From DASUAL01 sp035763805 (GTDB lineage Bacteria; Gemmatimonadota; Gemmatimonadetes; Gemmatimonadales; GWC2-71-9), in contig DASUAL010000054.1 in NCBI GenBank assembly GCA_035763805.1, positions 17,011 to 81,010 of the forward strand: 64,000 nucleotides of DNA, written 5' to 3'. The notes under the pieces are model-generated. The model was not told where the DNA came from. It ran no database searches and was given only the letters and a program-made list of their open reading frames with translations. This document shows, piece by piece, positions 40,046 to 48,442 of this stretch. A program made the translations under genes and the position numbers. Position 1 is the stretch's first letter. Each line of letters begins with the position of its first letter.

Positions 40046-41167
40046 ATGGTGCCGAAGCCGCTCTGGCTCCTCGCCGAACTGACGTACAGGTGTCCGCTGC
40101 AATGCCCGTACTGCTCGAATCCCCTCGAGTTCGCGGGCGGACGGTTCAAGAGCGAGCTGGCGACCGAGGAGTGGTGCCGCGTGCTCCGCGAAGCGAAAGC
40201 ACTCGGGGTCATGCAGCTGGGCCTCTCGGGCGGCGAGCCGCTGCTGCGCCCCGATCTCGAGACGATCGTCGACACGGCGCGCAAGCTCGGCTTGTACTCC
40301 TCCCTGATCACGTCTGCCTATCGGCTCACCAGGGATCGGCTCGCGGCGCTCAAGCGGGCCGGTCTCGACCATGTGCAGATCAGCGTCCAGGCCGCCGACG
40401 CCGAGCTGTCCGATCACATCGCCGGCACGGCGTCGTACCGCGACAAGATTGCGGCGTACCACTACACCAAGGAGCTGGGTTTCCCGCTCACGGTGAACGC
40501 GGTGCTGCACCGCAGGAATCTGCATCAGGTCGAAGCCCTGATCCGGCTCGCCGAATCGCTCGGCGCCGAGCGCATCGAGCTTGCGAATACCCAGTTCTAT
40601 GGCTGGGCGTTCCACAACCGCGCTGCGCTGATGCCGACGAAGGCGCAGCTGGACGCGGCGTGGCAGGTGGTGCAGCGCGAGCGCGCCCGCCTCGGGAACA
40701 CACTCGAGATCGTGTGGGTGCTCCCCGACTACTACGAGCAGTATCCCAAGCCCTGTATGGGCGGTTGGGCGCGTGCCTACATGACCGTGACGCCGGGGGG
40801 CGAGGTGTGGCCGTGTCACGCGGCTGGCCGGATCACCACCCTCACCTTCGCGAACGTCCGCGAGCGCTCGCTGGCGTGGATCTGGAACGAGTCGGAGGGC
40901 TTCAACCGGTTCCGCGGCGAGGCCTGGATGCCGGAGCCGTGCCGCTCGTGCCCGCGCAAGACCGTGGATTTCGGTGGCTGTCGCTGTCAGGCGTTCCTCG
41001 TCGCTGGCGACGCCGGGGTCACGGATCCGGTGTGCTCGCTCTCGCCGCACCGACACCTGATCACCGAGGCGCTGGCGGAGGTCGAGCAGGCCGCGACCGA
41101 GGCACCGCCCGCCGAATGGACGTACCGCGCGGCGCCGGCGTCCCGCGCACTCGCCGCGAAAGGATGA
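40046..41167 (+). CDS. pqqE: PqqE, radical SAM/SPASM enzyme
   Basis: A 373-residue radical SAM enzyme. TYRCPLQCPYC places the 4Fe-4S cysteines at C16, C20 and C23. GLSGGEPLLRPDLE is the SAM-binding glycine motif. The C-terminal SPASM cysteines lie in CMGGW, CHAAGR, CRSCPRK and GGCRCQ. It links Glu16 and Tyr20 of PqqA, the first step of PQQ formation. ATG 40046 was chosen over an upstream TTG (40019) because GAGG lies six bases before it. The stop overlaps the ABC ATPase gene (ATGA), so pqqE heads a second unit with the exporter. Confidence 0.93.
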   Translation: MVPKPLWLLAELTYRCPLQCPYCSNPLEFAGGRFKSELATEEWCRVLREAKALGVMQLGLSGGEPLLRPDLETIVDTARKLGLYSSLITSAYRLTRDRLAALKRAGLDHVQISVQAADAELSDHIAGTASYRDKIAAYHYTKELGFPLTVNAVLHRRNLHQVEALIRLAESLGAERIELANTQFYGWAFHNRAALMPTKAQLDAAWQVVQRERARLGNTLEIVWVLPDYYEQYPKPCMGGWARAYMTVTPGGEVWPCHAAGRITTLTFANVRERSLAWIWNESEGFNRFRGEAWMPEPCRSCPRKTVDFGGCRCQAFLVAGDAGVTDPVCSLSPHRHLITEALAEVEQAATEAPPAEWTYRAAPASRALAAKG

Positions 41168-41916
41168 CCGCCGCCGCGATCGAAGCCCGCGGCCTCGGCA
41201 AAGACTTCGGCTCGATCCGCGCGCTCGACCATCTCGACCTCGAGGTGCGCGACGCGGAGTTCTTCGGCTTCCTCGGGCCGAACGGCGCGGGGAAGACCAC
41301 CACCGTGCACCTCCTCGCCACGCTGCTCGCACCGAGCCGCGGAGCGGCCCGCGTCGCCGGGCACGACGTCGTGCGGGAGAGCCTCCTGGTGCGGCGCAGC
41401 ATCGGCCTCGTGTTTCAGGAGACCACGCTGGACCGAGACCTGACCGTTGCGGAGAACCTCCGCTTCGCAGCGCGGCTCTGGAACCTGCCCCGGCGGATCG
41501 CCGAGCCCCGCATCGAGCATTTGCTGCGGCAGTTCGGGCTGCTGGCGCGACGCGGCGATCCTATGCGTACCCTGTCCGGAGGGATGCGGCGCGCGCTCGA
41601 CATCGCGCGCGGCATCGTGCACGAGCCCCGAGTGCTGTTTCTGGACGAGCCCACGGCGGGCCTCGACCCGCGCGCGCGGCGGTCGCTGTGGGAGCTGATT
41701 CAGGAGCTACGCCGTTCGTCCGGCCTGACGGTGTTCCTCACCACGCATTACGTAGAAGAAGCGGAGCCGTGTGACCGCGTAGCGGTGCTCGATCGCGGGC
41801 GGCTCGTGGCGCTCGGCACTCCAACGGAGCTGAAGCGCGCTGCCGGCGTCGGCTCGCTCGAGGACGTGTTCCTCGCACGCACCGGGCATCCCCTGGCCGA
41901 GGCGAACGCGGGCTAG
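41164..41916 (+). CDS. PQQ-associated ABC exporter ATPase
   Basis: A 250-residue ATPase of the ABC-2 exporter class. Walker A is GPNGAGKTT, signature LSGGMRRALDIA, Walker B VLFLDEPTAGLDP and switch TTHYVEEAE. It ends LEDVFLARTGHPL. It is coupled to pqqE by an ATGA overlap. ABC exporters of this type are often found with PQQ genes and quinoprotein dehydrogenases (PedABC-like). Export of PQQ or protection from toxic alcohol or aldehyde products is possible but unproven. Confidence 0.88.
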   Translation: MTAAAIEARGLGKDFGSIRALDHLDLEVRDAEFFGFLGPNGAGKTTTVHLLATLLAPSRGAARVAGHDVVRESLLVRRSIGLVFQETTLDRDLTVAENLRFAARLWNLPRRIAEPRIEHLLRQFGLLARRGDPMRTLSGGMRRALDIARGIVHEPRVLFLDEPTAGLDPRARRSLWELIQELRRSSGLTVFLTTHYVEEAEPCDRVAVLDRGRLVALGTPTELKRAAGVGSLEDVFLARTGHPLAEANAG

Positions 41917-41918
41917 CC

Positions 41919-42716
41919 ATGCGCGCCGTGTACGGGATCGTCGTGCGTGAGTTTGTCCGCTTCCTACGCCAGCGCGGGCGCGTGCTCGCCAGCGTAGCGC
42001 GTCCGTTCGTGTGGCTGATCTTCGCCGGTGCCGGTTTCGCCACGGTGTTCGCCGGTGCGGGCGCGATCGACTACCGCCGCTACATGGCGCCGGGGCTCGT
42101 CGGCATGGTCGTGATGTTCGGCGCGCTGCTCGCCTCGCTCTCCACGGTCACGGACCGGGACGCGGGCGTCCTCCGGATGCTGCTCGTGGCGCCGGTCCGC
42201 CGCAGCACCATCGCCCTCGGTAAGGCGCTGGGCGCGACGCTGCTCGGAACGGTGCAGGCCGTGGTGGTCGCTCTGCTCCTGCTGCCCCTGGTAGGCTTGT
42301 GGCCCGCGCCGGCAAGTCTCCTGCTCGCGCTCGCCGCGGTGGTGGTCTTGAGCCTCGCGCTCGGGGCCCTGGGCCTCGTCCTCGCCGCGAGCATCCGATC
42401 GCTCGAGAACTTTGCAGGGGTGATGAACTTCGTGGTCTTCCCGATGCTGTTTCTCTCGGGCGCGCTGTACCCGGTGCACCGGCTGGACGCCGCCCTCCGG
42501 CTGCTCGCGTACCTGAACCCGCTGGCGTACGGGGTCGACTTGCTGAAGCACGCGCTGCTCTCGGCATGGGCGGGGGCGGGGTTCGGTGGGGAGATGCCGG
42601 TGGCGCTCGACTTTCTCGCACTCGCCGGGTTCGCGGCTGCCGGACTGCTCGCCGCGGCGACGCTGCTCGCCCGCGAGGGCGGCGTCACCCGGACGGCGTT
42701 TCGACAGGGTGGCTAG
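41919..42716 (+). CDS. PQQ-associated ABC-2 exporter permease
   Basis: A 265-residue membrane protein with six helices. The ABC-2 signature is NFAGVMNFVVFPMLFLSGALYPVHRLDAALRLLAYLNPLAYGVDLLKHAL. It begins 3 bases after the ATPase stop. Together they form an efflux pump co-transcribed with pqqE. Its TAG shares the CTAG tetramer with the stop of the convergent YIP1-like gene. Confidence 0.9.
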   Translation: MRAVYGIVVREFVRFLRQRGRVLASVARPFVWLIFAGAGFATVFAGAGAIDYRRYMAPGLVGMVVMFGALLASLSTVTDRDAGVLRMLLVAPVRRSTIALGKALGATLLGTVQAVVVALLLLPLVGLWPAPASLLLALAAVVVLSLALGALGLVLAASIRSLENFAGVMNFVVFPMLFLSGALYPVHRLDAALRLLAYLNPLAYGVDLLKHALLSAWAGAGFGGEMPVALDFLALAGFAAAGLLAAATLLAREGGVTRTAFRQGG

Positions 42717-43417
42717 ACGAACACCCGCGACAGCGCGCCTATCACCAGCACCACGATGATCGCGCCGATGGTGGCGAGCAGCGTGTACGCCGCCGCCCTG
42801 TCCCGCGGCACCTTCAGCACCAGCGCCAGGCCCTGCGCGAACAGTCGGATGCTGTAGAAACCCAAGAGCGCGCCGATGGGCGCGAGCTTGGGAAGTAGGG
42901 CAAGTGCGCCGGCAAGCCAGTAGGGCGTGCTGCCATACGCCGCCACTTTCAGGGCTTGGACCGGATTGCGCTGCGCGCCGAGCGAGGGGGCGAGAAGACT
43001 GATGAGCATGCCGAGCGCCCAAACACCGACGAGGTTGAGCGCGTACTCCAGCACCCCGGTGGTGAGGGCGTCTCCTACCGACATCGCGTAGCTGTCGCCC
43101 AGGGTGGCCAGGCTGCTCCGCTCGCCGAACGCGATCGTCCCCACCGTGGACGCCACGGGGCCGATAGCGGCCATTGCCAGGACATAGCGCGTGTAGATCG
43201 AGGCCGCCGTTGCGAACTCGCCGGCGATGGTCGTCCACTCCTGGGTCGGCCTCACGAGCAGGTTGCGTGCGCGAGCGAGCCACGGCGGAAGCTTCCGGGG
43301 CGGCCTTCGCGGCGCCGTCCTGGACGCCGGCGGCTTCGCGGCGGTTGGCCCCCGCGGTGGGGCTGGCCCCCGCGGGGGAGGGGTCGGTCCACGGGGTGGC
43401 TGCGGCGGCATGCGCAT
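42713..43417 (-). CDS. YIP1-like membrane protein with proline-rich N-terminus
   Basis: A 234-residue protein. The first 60 residues are Pro/Arg-rich (MRMPPQPPRGPTPPPRGPAP and onward) and should be disordered and cytoplasmic. About five hydrophobic helices follow, beginning with LLVRPTQEWTTIAGEFATAASIYTRYVLAMAAIGPVASTVG. This Lys/Arg-PxxEW start of the membrane part is typical of bacterial YIP1-family proteins, whose role is unknown. ATG 43417 is preceded by AGGGAG. The gene is convergent to the PQQ exporter and divergent from the following catabolic operon. Confidence 0.75.
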   Translation of the reverse strand: MRMPPQPPRGPTPPPRGPAPPRGPTAAKPPASRTAPRRPPRKLPPWLARARNLLVRPTQEWTTIAGEFATAASIYTRYVLAMAAIGPVASTVGTIAFGERSSLATLGDSYAMSVGDALTTGVLEYALNLVGVWALGMLISLLAPSLGAQRNPVQALKVAAYGSTPYWLAGALALLPKLAPIGALLGFYSIRLFAQGLALVLKVPRDRAAAYTLLATIGAIIVVLVIGALSRVFV

Positions 43418-43539
43418 GTCGCTCCCTGCGCGTGATGGATGCCACAAGATACACGCTACGTGCATGCCGCCAAGACGCCTTGTGAGGCACGTCACACGAC
43501 ACGTGGCGCCTTGAGGTCGCGCAACCCAGATTTCCGGTC

Positions 43540-44340
43540 GTGCTCATCGACGTCCACGCCCACTTCTACCATGACCGCGCCCCGCGCGCCGACTGGCGCG
43601 AGCGCAACGTGAGCCGGCTCCGCGCGGGGGAGCGGATCGGCATCTCGATCCACGTCGCGTCGGTGCTGGGCAGCTGGGGCCGCACGTCGCCCGTCTACTT
43701 CCCGTCGCCCGCCGACGTGCAGCTCGGCAACGATGCGTTGCGGGCCCTCTCGCGCGAGCACCCGCACCGAATCCGCGGCTACGTCACCGTGAACCCGAAC
43801 TATACCGCGCACGCCGTCGGCGAGATCGCGCGCTGCCTCGGTGCGGGGATGGTCGGGATCAAGCTCGCCGCGAGCCGCCGCGCGAACGACCCCTTGCTCG
43901 ATCCCATCTGTGAGGTCGCGCGCGACCGGGGCGTGCCGGTCCTGCACCATGTCTGGCAGCACCGGCGGCGCGACTGGCCGGGACAAGAGGCCTCGGACGC
44001 GCTCGAGCTCGCCGCGCTCGCCGGCCGGCACCCCCGGGTGCGGTTCATCCTCGCGCACATCGGTGGCGGCGGCGATTGGCGGCACTCGCTCGCTGCCCTG
44101 GGCGGCGCCCCCAACGTGTACGTGGACCTCTCTGGGAGCGGCGTGGACGGCGGGATGCTCGAGAGCTGCCTCATGGCGGTTGGCGTCGGGCGCCTGCTCT
44201 GGGGGACGGACCTCACGATGGATACGGGGTGGGCGAAGCTGCGCTACCTGGAGCGGCTGCTGTCGCGCGCAGACCTCGAGCGTGTGAAATGGAAGAACGC
44301 CGCCACGGTGTTCCCGCCGGGCGCGTTCCCCTCCGACTAA
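43540..44340 (+). CDS. amidohydrolase (amidohydro_2 family)
   Basis: A 266-residue TIM-barrel hydrolase or decarboxylase. The N-terminal metal motif is LIDVHAHFYHD. Further ligands lie in VLHHVWQH and ILAHIGGGGDWRHSL, and the catalytic Asp in LLWGTDLTMDTGW. This matches the ACMSD/uronate-isomerase-related amidohydro_2 group. GTG 43540 opens a run of coupled genes to 49553. The stop TAA overlaps the next ATG (TAATG). The substrate is unknown, but the coupling to a second amidohydrolase and an aldolase suggests ring or amide catabolism. Confidence 0.85.
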   Translation: MLIDVHAHFYHDRAPRADWRERNVSRLRAGERIGISIHVASVLGSWGRTSPVYFPSPADVQLGNDALRALSREHPHRIRGYVTVNPNYTAHAVGEIARCLGAGMVGIKLAASRRANDPLLDPICEVARDRGVPVLHHVWQHRRRDWPGQEASDALELAALAGRHPRVRFILAHIGGGGDWRHSLAALGGAPNVYVDLSGSGVDGGMLESCLMAVGVGRLLWGTDLTMDTGWAKLRYLERLLSRADLERVKWKNAATVFPPGAFPSD

Positions 44341-45113
44341 TGCGCCTCGACGTCAACGTGTTTCTCGGTGCCTACCCGTACGCTCGCGTGCCGGGGACCT
44401 CTTTCGAGGCTCTGCTCAAAGCGATGGACCGTGCGGGCATCGACGAGGCATGGGTGAGCCATCTGCCGAGCATCTTCTGGCGCGCGCCGACCGACGGAAA
44501 CGCGTGGCTGTACGAAGTCGCCGCCGGCGACGAGCGGCTCAAGCCGGTGCCGGCGGTGCACCCCGGCCTCAAGGGCTGGGAGGACGCGCTCGGCGAGGCG
44601 GCCGACCGCGGCGCGCCGGTGGTGCGGTGCGATCCGACGTACTACGGGCTGGATCCGGCGGGACCCGAAATGCGCGTGGTGGCCGCCGCGTGCGGCGCCG
44701 CACGGCTGCCGCTGCTGCTGGCGGTTCGGCTCGAGGACGCGCGCCAGCGCCACCCGCTCGATCACGCTGCCGAGCTGCCCGCGGCCGCGGTGCGGGCGCT
44801 CGTGCGCAGCGACGAAGACGTGCGCCTCGTCGTCACCCAGGCCGATCGCGGATTTATCGAAGAAGTGCACTTCGGCTCGACTCCCGAGGAGGCGGCGCGC
44901 GTCTGGTGGGACATCTCCTGGATCTGGGGGCCTCCGGAGGATCACCTCGAAACGCTGCTCGGCACGATCGGGGTGGACCGGTTCGTGTTCGGAACAGGGC
45001 AGCCGCTGCGGATTCCGGAGGCGGCCGTTGCGAAGCTCGACCTCCTGGATCTCGCGCGGGAGCAGCGGGCGGCAATCGAGTCCGGCAACGCTCGCGAAGG
45101 ACTGACCTCCTGA
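44340..45113 (+). CDS. degenerate amidohydrolase-like protein
   Basis: A 257-residue protein in the same fold family as the preceding one, but where the partner has DVHAHFY this one reads DVNVFLGAYPY, so both metal histidines are missing. WDISWIWGP and VFGTGQPL stand in for the later ligands and the GTD motif. It is probably not an active metallohydrolase. It may be a structural partner of the first protein or have a metal-free function. The ATG overlaps the upstream stop (TAATG), and its own stop overlaps the following CTG start. Confidence 0.75.
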   Translation: MRLDVNVFLGAYPYARVPGTSFEALLKAMDRAGIDEAWVSHLPSIFWRAPTDGNAWLYEVAAGDERLKPVPAVHPGLKGWEDALGEAADRGAPVVRCDPTYYGLDPAGPEMRVVAAACGAARLPLLLAVRLEDARQRHPLDHAAELPAAAVRALVRSDEDVRLVVTQADRGFIEEVHFGSTPEEAARVWWDISWIWGPPEDHLETLLGTIGVDRFVFGTGQPLRIPEAAVAKLDLLDLAREQRAAIESGNAREGLTS

Positions 45114-46018
45114 CCGCCCGACCGCCCGACCGCCTGGCTGCCCGCCTCGAGTGGGGGCTCATCCCTGCGGTCCCGGTTCCGTTCCGCGGCCGGGCCATCG
45201 CTGAGGACGCGCAGCGCGCCTATGCGGCCTGGATGGCCGGCCACCAGGTGGCCGGCGTCGCTGTGTGGGCCCATACGGGACGGGGGCCGCATCTGTCGGC
45301 GGAGCAACGCCGGCAGGTGCTCGCGGTTTGGCGCGCGGCGCTGCCGATGAGCGTCATCGTTGCGGGCGCGAACAGTCTCGACATGGCGCGCGATGCGCAA
45401 GCCGGAGGCGCGGACGCGCTGCTCGCGTTCCCGCGGGCCGAGGATCCTGTCGGGTATCACCAAGCCCTGGGCCGCGAGTTGCCGGTGATCGCGTTTTACC
45501 TGTATGAGGCTGCCGGCGGCGTCGCGTACGACAACGAAACCCTGCACGCAATCCTGAAGCTCCCCGCCGTCATCGGCATCAAGGTCGCGACGCTCGACTC
45601 GGTCATGACGTTCCAACGGATCGCGGGGCTCATGCGCGATCATCCGGGGAAACTACTCATCACGGGAGAGGACCGCTTCCTCGGTTACTCCCTGACGATG
45701 GGGGCGCGGGCGGCCATCGTGGGCCTGGGGGCCGCGCTCACGGATCTTCAGGTCGCCATGCTCGAGGCGTTCCGACGGGGGAACTTCGCGAGGTTCGTCC
45801 GGCTGGCGGGAGTGTGTGATCGGTTTGCGGCGGCCACGTTTGCCGCCCCGGTCGACGGGTATGTGCAGCGCATGCTCTGGGCGCTCGCCGCCGATGGGGT
45901 GCTTCCCGTGGACGCTTGCGACGATCCCTGGGCGCCGCCGCTCGATCCGGGCGAGCGCGAGCGCGTGAGCCGCGCGCTGTCCGCGGCACGTGCGCCGAGC
46001 GCACCGCCGCCGCCGTGA
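45110..46018 (+). CDS. dihydrodipicolinate synthase/N-acetylneuraminate lyase family aldolase
   Basis: A 302-residue DapA-family TIM barrel. The Schiff-base Lys lies in IGIKVATLD, the catalytic Tyr region in VIAFYLYEAAGG, and the substrate loop in VAVWAHTGRGPHLSAEQRR. Conserved DapA/NAL arginines differ, so it is probably a catabolic aldolase or dehydratase, not a lysine enzyme. No ATG, GTG or TTG start exists before the barrel. The best start is CTG 45110, overlapping the upstream stop, with AAGGA eight bases before it. The first codons fall in three tandem GACCGCC units (45112-45135), so the original start may have been altered. Confidence 0.8.
   Translation: MTARPPDRLAARLEWGLIPAVPVPFRGRAIAEDAQRAYAAWMAGHQVAGVAVWAHTGRGPHLSAEQRRQVLAVWRAALPMSVIVAGANSLDMARDAQAGGADALLAFPRAEDPVGYHQALGRELPVIAFYLYEAAGGVAYDNETLHAILKLPAVIGIKVATLDSVMTFQRIAGLMRDHPGKLLITGEDRFLGYSLTMGARAAIVGLGAALTDLQVAMLEAFRRGNFARFVRLAGVCDRFAAATFAAPVDGYVQRMLWALAADGVLPVDACDDPWAPPLDPGERERVSRALSAARAPSAPPPP
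45112..45135. repeat. short tandem GACCGCC tract at the aldolase start
   Basis: Three near-identical units (gaccgccc, gaccgccc, gaccgcct) encode the first residues LTARPPDRL. They belong to the same general class of short GC-rich tandem tracts seen elsewhere in the window. Confidence 0.5.
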
Positions 46019-47253
46019 CGGCGATTCCGCGGCGGGCGTTCGTCGGTTCCTGCGCCGCAAATGTTGCGGCGGCGGTGCTTCCTCGAAAAGGGGTGCTCTT
46101 CACGATGACGCAGAAACCGCACGTGATCGTGGTGGGGGCCGGGGCGTTCGGCGGCTGGACGGCCCTCGAGCTCCTGCGGCGCGGCGCGCGCGTCACGCTG
46201 CTCGACGCCTGGGGGCCGGGCAACTCCCGCGCGAGCTCCGGCGGCGAGACACGCGTGATCCGCGGTACCTACGGCCCCCGACCCATCTACACGCAGCTCA
46301 CGGCGCGGGCGCTGGCGCTCTGGAAGGAGCACGAGCGGCGCTGGCGCCGCTCGCTGTACTACCCGATCGGCGTGCTGTGGCTGGTGGGTGCCGACGACCG
46401 GTACGAACGGGCCGCGCTGCCCGTTCTGCGGGGCGCTGGACTCGCGTTCGAGGAGCTCGCCGTGGCCGAGGTGGCGCGGCGCTACCCGCAGATCCACCTC
46501 GAGGGCGTTCGCTGGGCCATCTACGAGCGGGACGCCGGCTATCTCTTGGCGCGGCTCGCCTGCGAGATTGTGCTCGAGGGGTTTCTCGCTGAAGGCGGCG
46601 AGTACCGCCAGCTGGCGGTGCGGCCGGGGAGTGTGGGCGGCAGGCAGCTGCGCGGGGTCACGCTGTCGGACGGCAGCACGCGCTCGGGGGACGCCTACGT
46701 CTTCGCGTGCGGGCCGTGGCTGGGCCGGCTGTTCCCCGATGTCATCGGGCAACGCGTGACGCCGACTCGCCAAGAGGTGTTCTTCTTCGGCACCCCGGCG
46801 GGAGACGAGCGCTTCGGCGAGGACGCGCTGCCGGTCTGGGCGGACCACGGCGGGAGCGGGGGGGATGCCCGCTTCATGTACGGCATCCCGGGAAACCGCT
46901 GGCGCGGCTTCAAGGTCGCCGACGACAGCCGCGGGCCGGTGTTTGATCCGACGGCGGGCGATCGCGTCGCCACCTCCGAGGGTCTGGCGGCCGTCCGCGC
47001 GTACCTGGCCTTCCGCTTCCCCGCCCTGAAGGACGCGCCGCTCCTCGAAGCGCGCGTCTGCCAGTACGAGCAATCACCCGACGAGCACTTCATCGTGGAC
47101 CGCCACCCGAGCGCGGACAACGTGTGGCTCGTCGGCGGCGGCTCGGGGCACGGGTTCAAGCACGGTCCAGCGGTGGGGGAGCTCGTCGCCGGGGCAGTGC
47201 TCGATCGAGCGTCGCCCGATCCGCTGTTTCGCCTTTCCCGATTCCCCACGTAG
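46015..47253 (+). CDS. FAD-dependent amine/amino-acid oxidase with probable Tat signal
   Basis: A 412-residue flavoprotein of the DAO/sarcosine-oxidase family. The N-terminal IPRRAFVGSCAANVAAAVLP looks like a twin-arginine signal. The FAD motif is HVIVVGAGAFGGWTALELLRRG. RASSGGETRVIRGTYG is the flavin-linking and binding loop, and DNVWLVGGGSGHGFKHGPAVGE the C-terminal FAD and substrate motif. The predicted reaction is oxidative deamination or demethylation of a secondary amine or N-substituted amino acid. GTG 46015 overlaps the aldolase stop; ATG 46105 would drop the Tat-like segment. Confidence 0.85.
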   Translation: MTAIPRRAFVGSCAANVAAAVLPRKGVLFTMTQKPHVIVVGAGAFGGWTALELLRRGARVTLLDAWGPGNSRASSGGETRVIRGTYGPRPIYTQLTARALALWKEHERRWRRSLYYPIGVLWLVGADDRYERAALPVLRGAGLAFEELAVAEVARRYPQIHLEGVRWAIYERDAGYLLARLACEIVLEGFLAEGGEYRQLAVRPGSVGGRQLRGVTLSDGSTRSGDAYVFACGPWLGRLFPDVIGQRVTPTRQEVFFFGTPAGDERFGEDALPVWADHGGSGGDARFMYGIPGNRWRGFKVADDSRGPVFDPTAGDRVATSEGLAAVRAYLAFRFPALKDAPLLEARVCQYEQSPDEHFIVDRHPSADNVWLVGGGSGHGFKHGPAVGELVAGAVLDRASPDPLFRLSRFPT

Positions 47254-47254
47254 G

Positions 47255-48442
47255 ATGCGGGAGCGGCTCGAGCGTGATTTCGAGCGGTTCCGGCGGGCGC
47301 TGCCGCGCGATTTTCCCGAGTACGTGCGCGAGGCGTACCGGATCGACCTCACGGCGCGCTACCTCGGCGAGACAGTCCCGCACCCTATCGGCAAGGGATC
47401 GGGCCAGCTCTCGCTCAACCCGGGCCAGCTCGAAGACGACGCCGCGGCTGGACTCGCGTTCGTCCTCCTGAAGACCGTCGTTGCCCAGGACGAAACCGGC
47501 GTGCGAGGCATGGCGGCCTGGGCGATCCACGAGACGAAGATGAGCATCGAGCGCCGGGTGGCAGGGGACGGGCGGCTGGGCTGGACGGTCACGTGGAAAG
47601 GGCGGGGCTGGGACCGCTCGCTCGAGGAGTACCTCGCGCTCGTCCGTGCGGGACGGGACTTGACGCGCGCCGGGCAGCTGCTCGTCGTGCCGTCGGTGAA
47701 GTATCACCTGCCGCGCCTGAATGAGCCGTTCCGCGAGGCCGAATACGGCTTTACCACCGCACGGCTGGCGGCGGCATGGGGCGAGCCGCCCTTGCTCGTC
47801 GAGAAGGACTTCTCACCCACGCTCGCAGGCGACGCCCTTGCCGGGGAGCGCGCGCAGATCCTGCGCTGGCTGCGGGACGTGCCAGAGCGCATCCGCGCCG
47901 CGTCGCCTGTTCCGGTGCGCATCGCAATGAAGCTCATGAACGCGCGGTTCGATGACGCGTTTCAGCTCGAGATGATGAATGCGTGCCGGCACGCCGACGC
48001 GCTCGTGTGCTTCAACCGATTGTTCGATGCGACGCTGGGCGTCGCCTACGGCGGGTGGGACCTGAGTGAACGGAACTTGAGGGTACTCGCCGCCTACCGC
48101 CGCTTACCGCCCCCTACCGCCCCTTACCGCTTACCGCCTCCTGCCGCCCCTTACCGACCGCTGTGTGGCACCGGCAACGTCTGCTCCGGTCGCATGCTCC
48201 TCGAGTACGCCTGCCGCGGTTGTGAAAGCGTCCAGCTGCACACGTTCTTCCAGCTCCCGTTGTCCGAGTACTCCGCGACCCACGGCTCTCGGACCCAGCG
48301 CGCGCTGCATGCGTTGGTATTTCACCCGGACGACGGTCTGATCGCTGGAATGCTTGAGCTCGAAGCGGCGGGGCGGCTCGAGCCGTGCGGCGGGATGCTC
48401 CGCTTCCTCGACGTCGCGGAACATGCGCATCGCCAAGGTTGA
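47255..48442 (+). CDS. dihydroorotate-dehydrogenase-like flavoprotein
   Basis: A 395-residue FMN-type TIM-barrel protein. LGETVPHPIGKGSGQLSLNPGQLEDDAAAGLAFVLLKTVV resembles the DHODH opening, and VRIAMKLMNARFDDAFQLEMMNACRHADALVCFNRLFD the late strands. GTGNVCSGRMLLEYACRGCESVQLHTFF matches the phosphate-binding end. Sequence and operon context point to a catabolic relative and not to pyrimidine synthesis. Residues about 280-301 (YRRLPPPTAPYRLPPPAAPYRP) are encoded by a short tandem repeat inserted just before the phosphate-binding strand. The start is ATG 47255, one base after the oxidase stop. Confidence 0.7.
   Translation: MRERLERDFERFRRALPRDFPEYVREAYRIDLTARYLGETVPHPIGKGSGQLSLNPGQLEDDAAAGLAFVLLKTVVAQDETGVRGMAAWAIHETKMSIERRVAGDGRLGWTVTWKGRGWDRSLEEYLALVRAGRDLTRAGQLLVVPSVKYHLPRLNEPFREAEYGFTTARLAAAWGEPPLLVEKDFSPTLAGDALAGERAQILRWLRDVPERIRAASPVPVRIAMKLMNARFDDAFQLEMMNACRHADALVCFNRLFDATLGVAYGGWDLSERNLRVLAAYRRLPPPTAPYRLPPPAAPYRPLCGTGNVCSGRMLLEYACRGCESVQLHTFFQLPLSEYSATHGSRTQRALHALVFHPDDGLIAGMLELEAAGRLEPCGGMLRFLDVAEHAHRQG
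48092..48158. repeat. TTACCGCC-type tandem repeat inside the DHOD-like gene
   Basis: Seven imperfect units of the type CNCTACCGC/CCTTACCGC are read in frame as Pro/Tyr/Arg-rich residues. A 25-base part near 48131-48155 differs from the right arm of the intergenic element at 62196-62288 at only two positions, so the two share an origin. Confidence 0.75.

Noticed and set aside
47255..48442. Assignment as pyrD of pyrimidine synthesis
   Set aside because: The fold fits but the sequence is divergent and sits in a catabolic operon; the repeat insertion also makes a housekeeping role unlikely.
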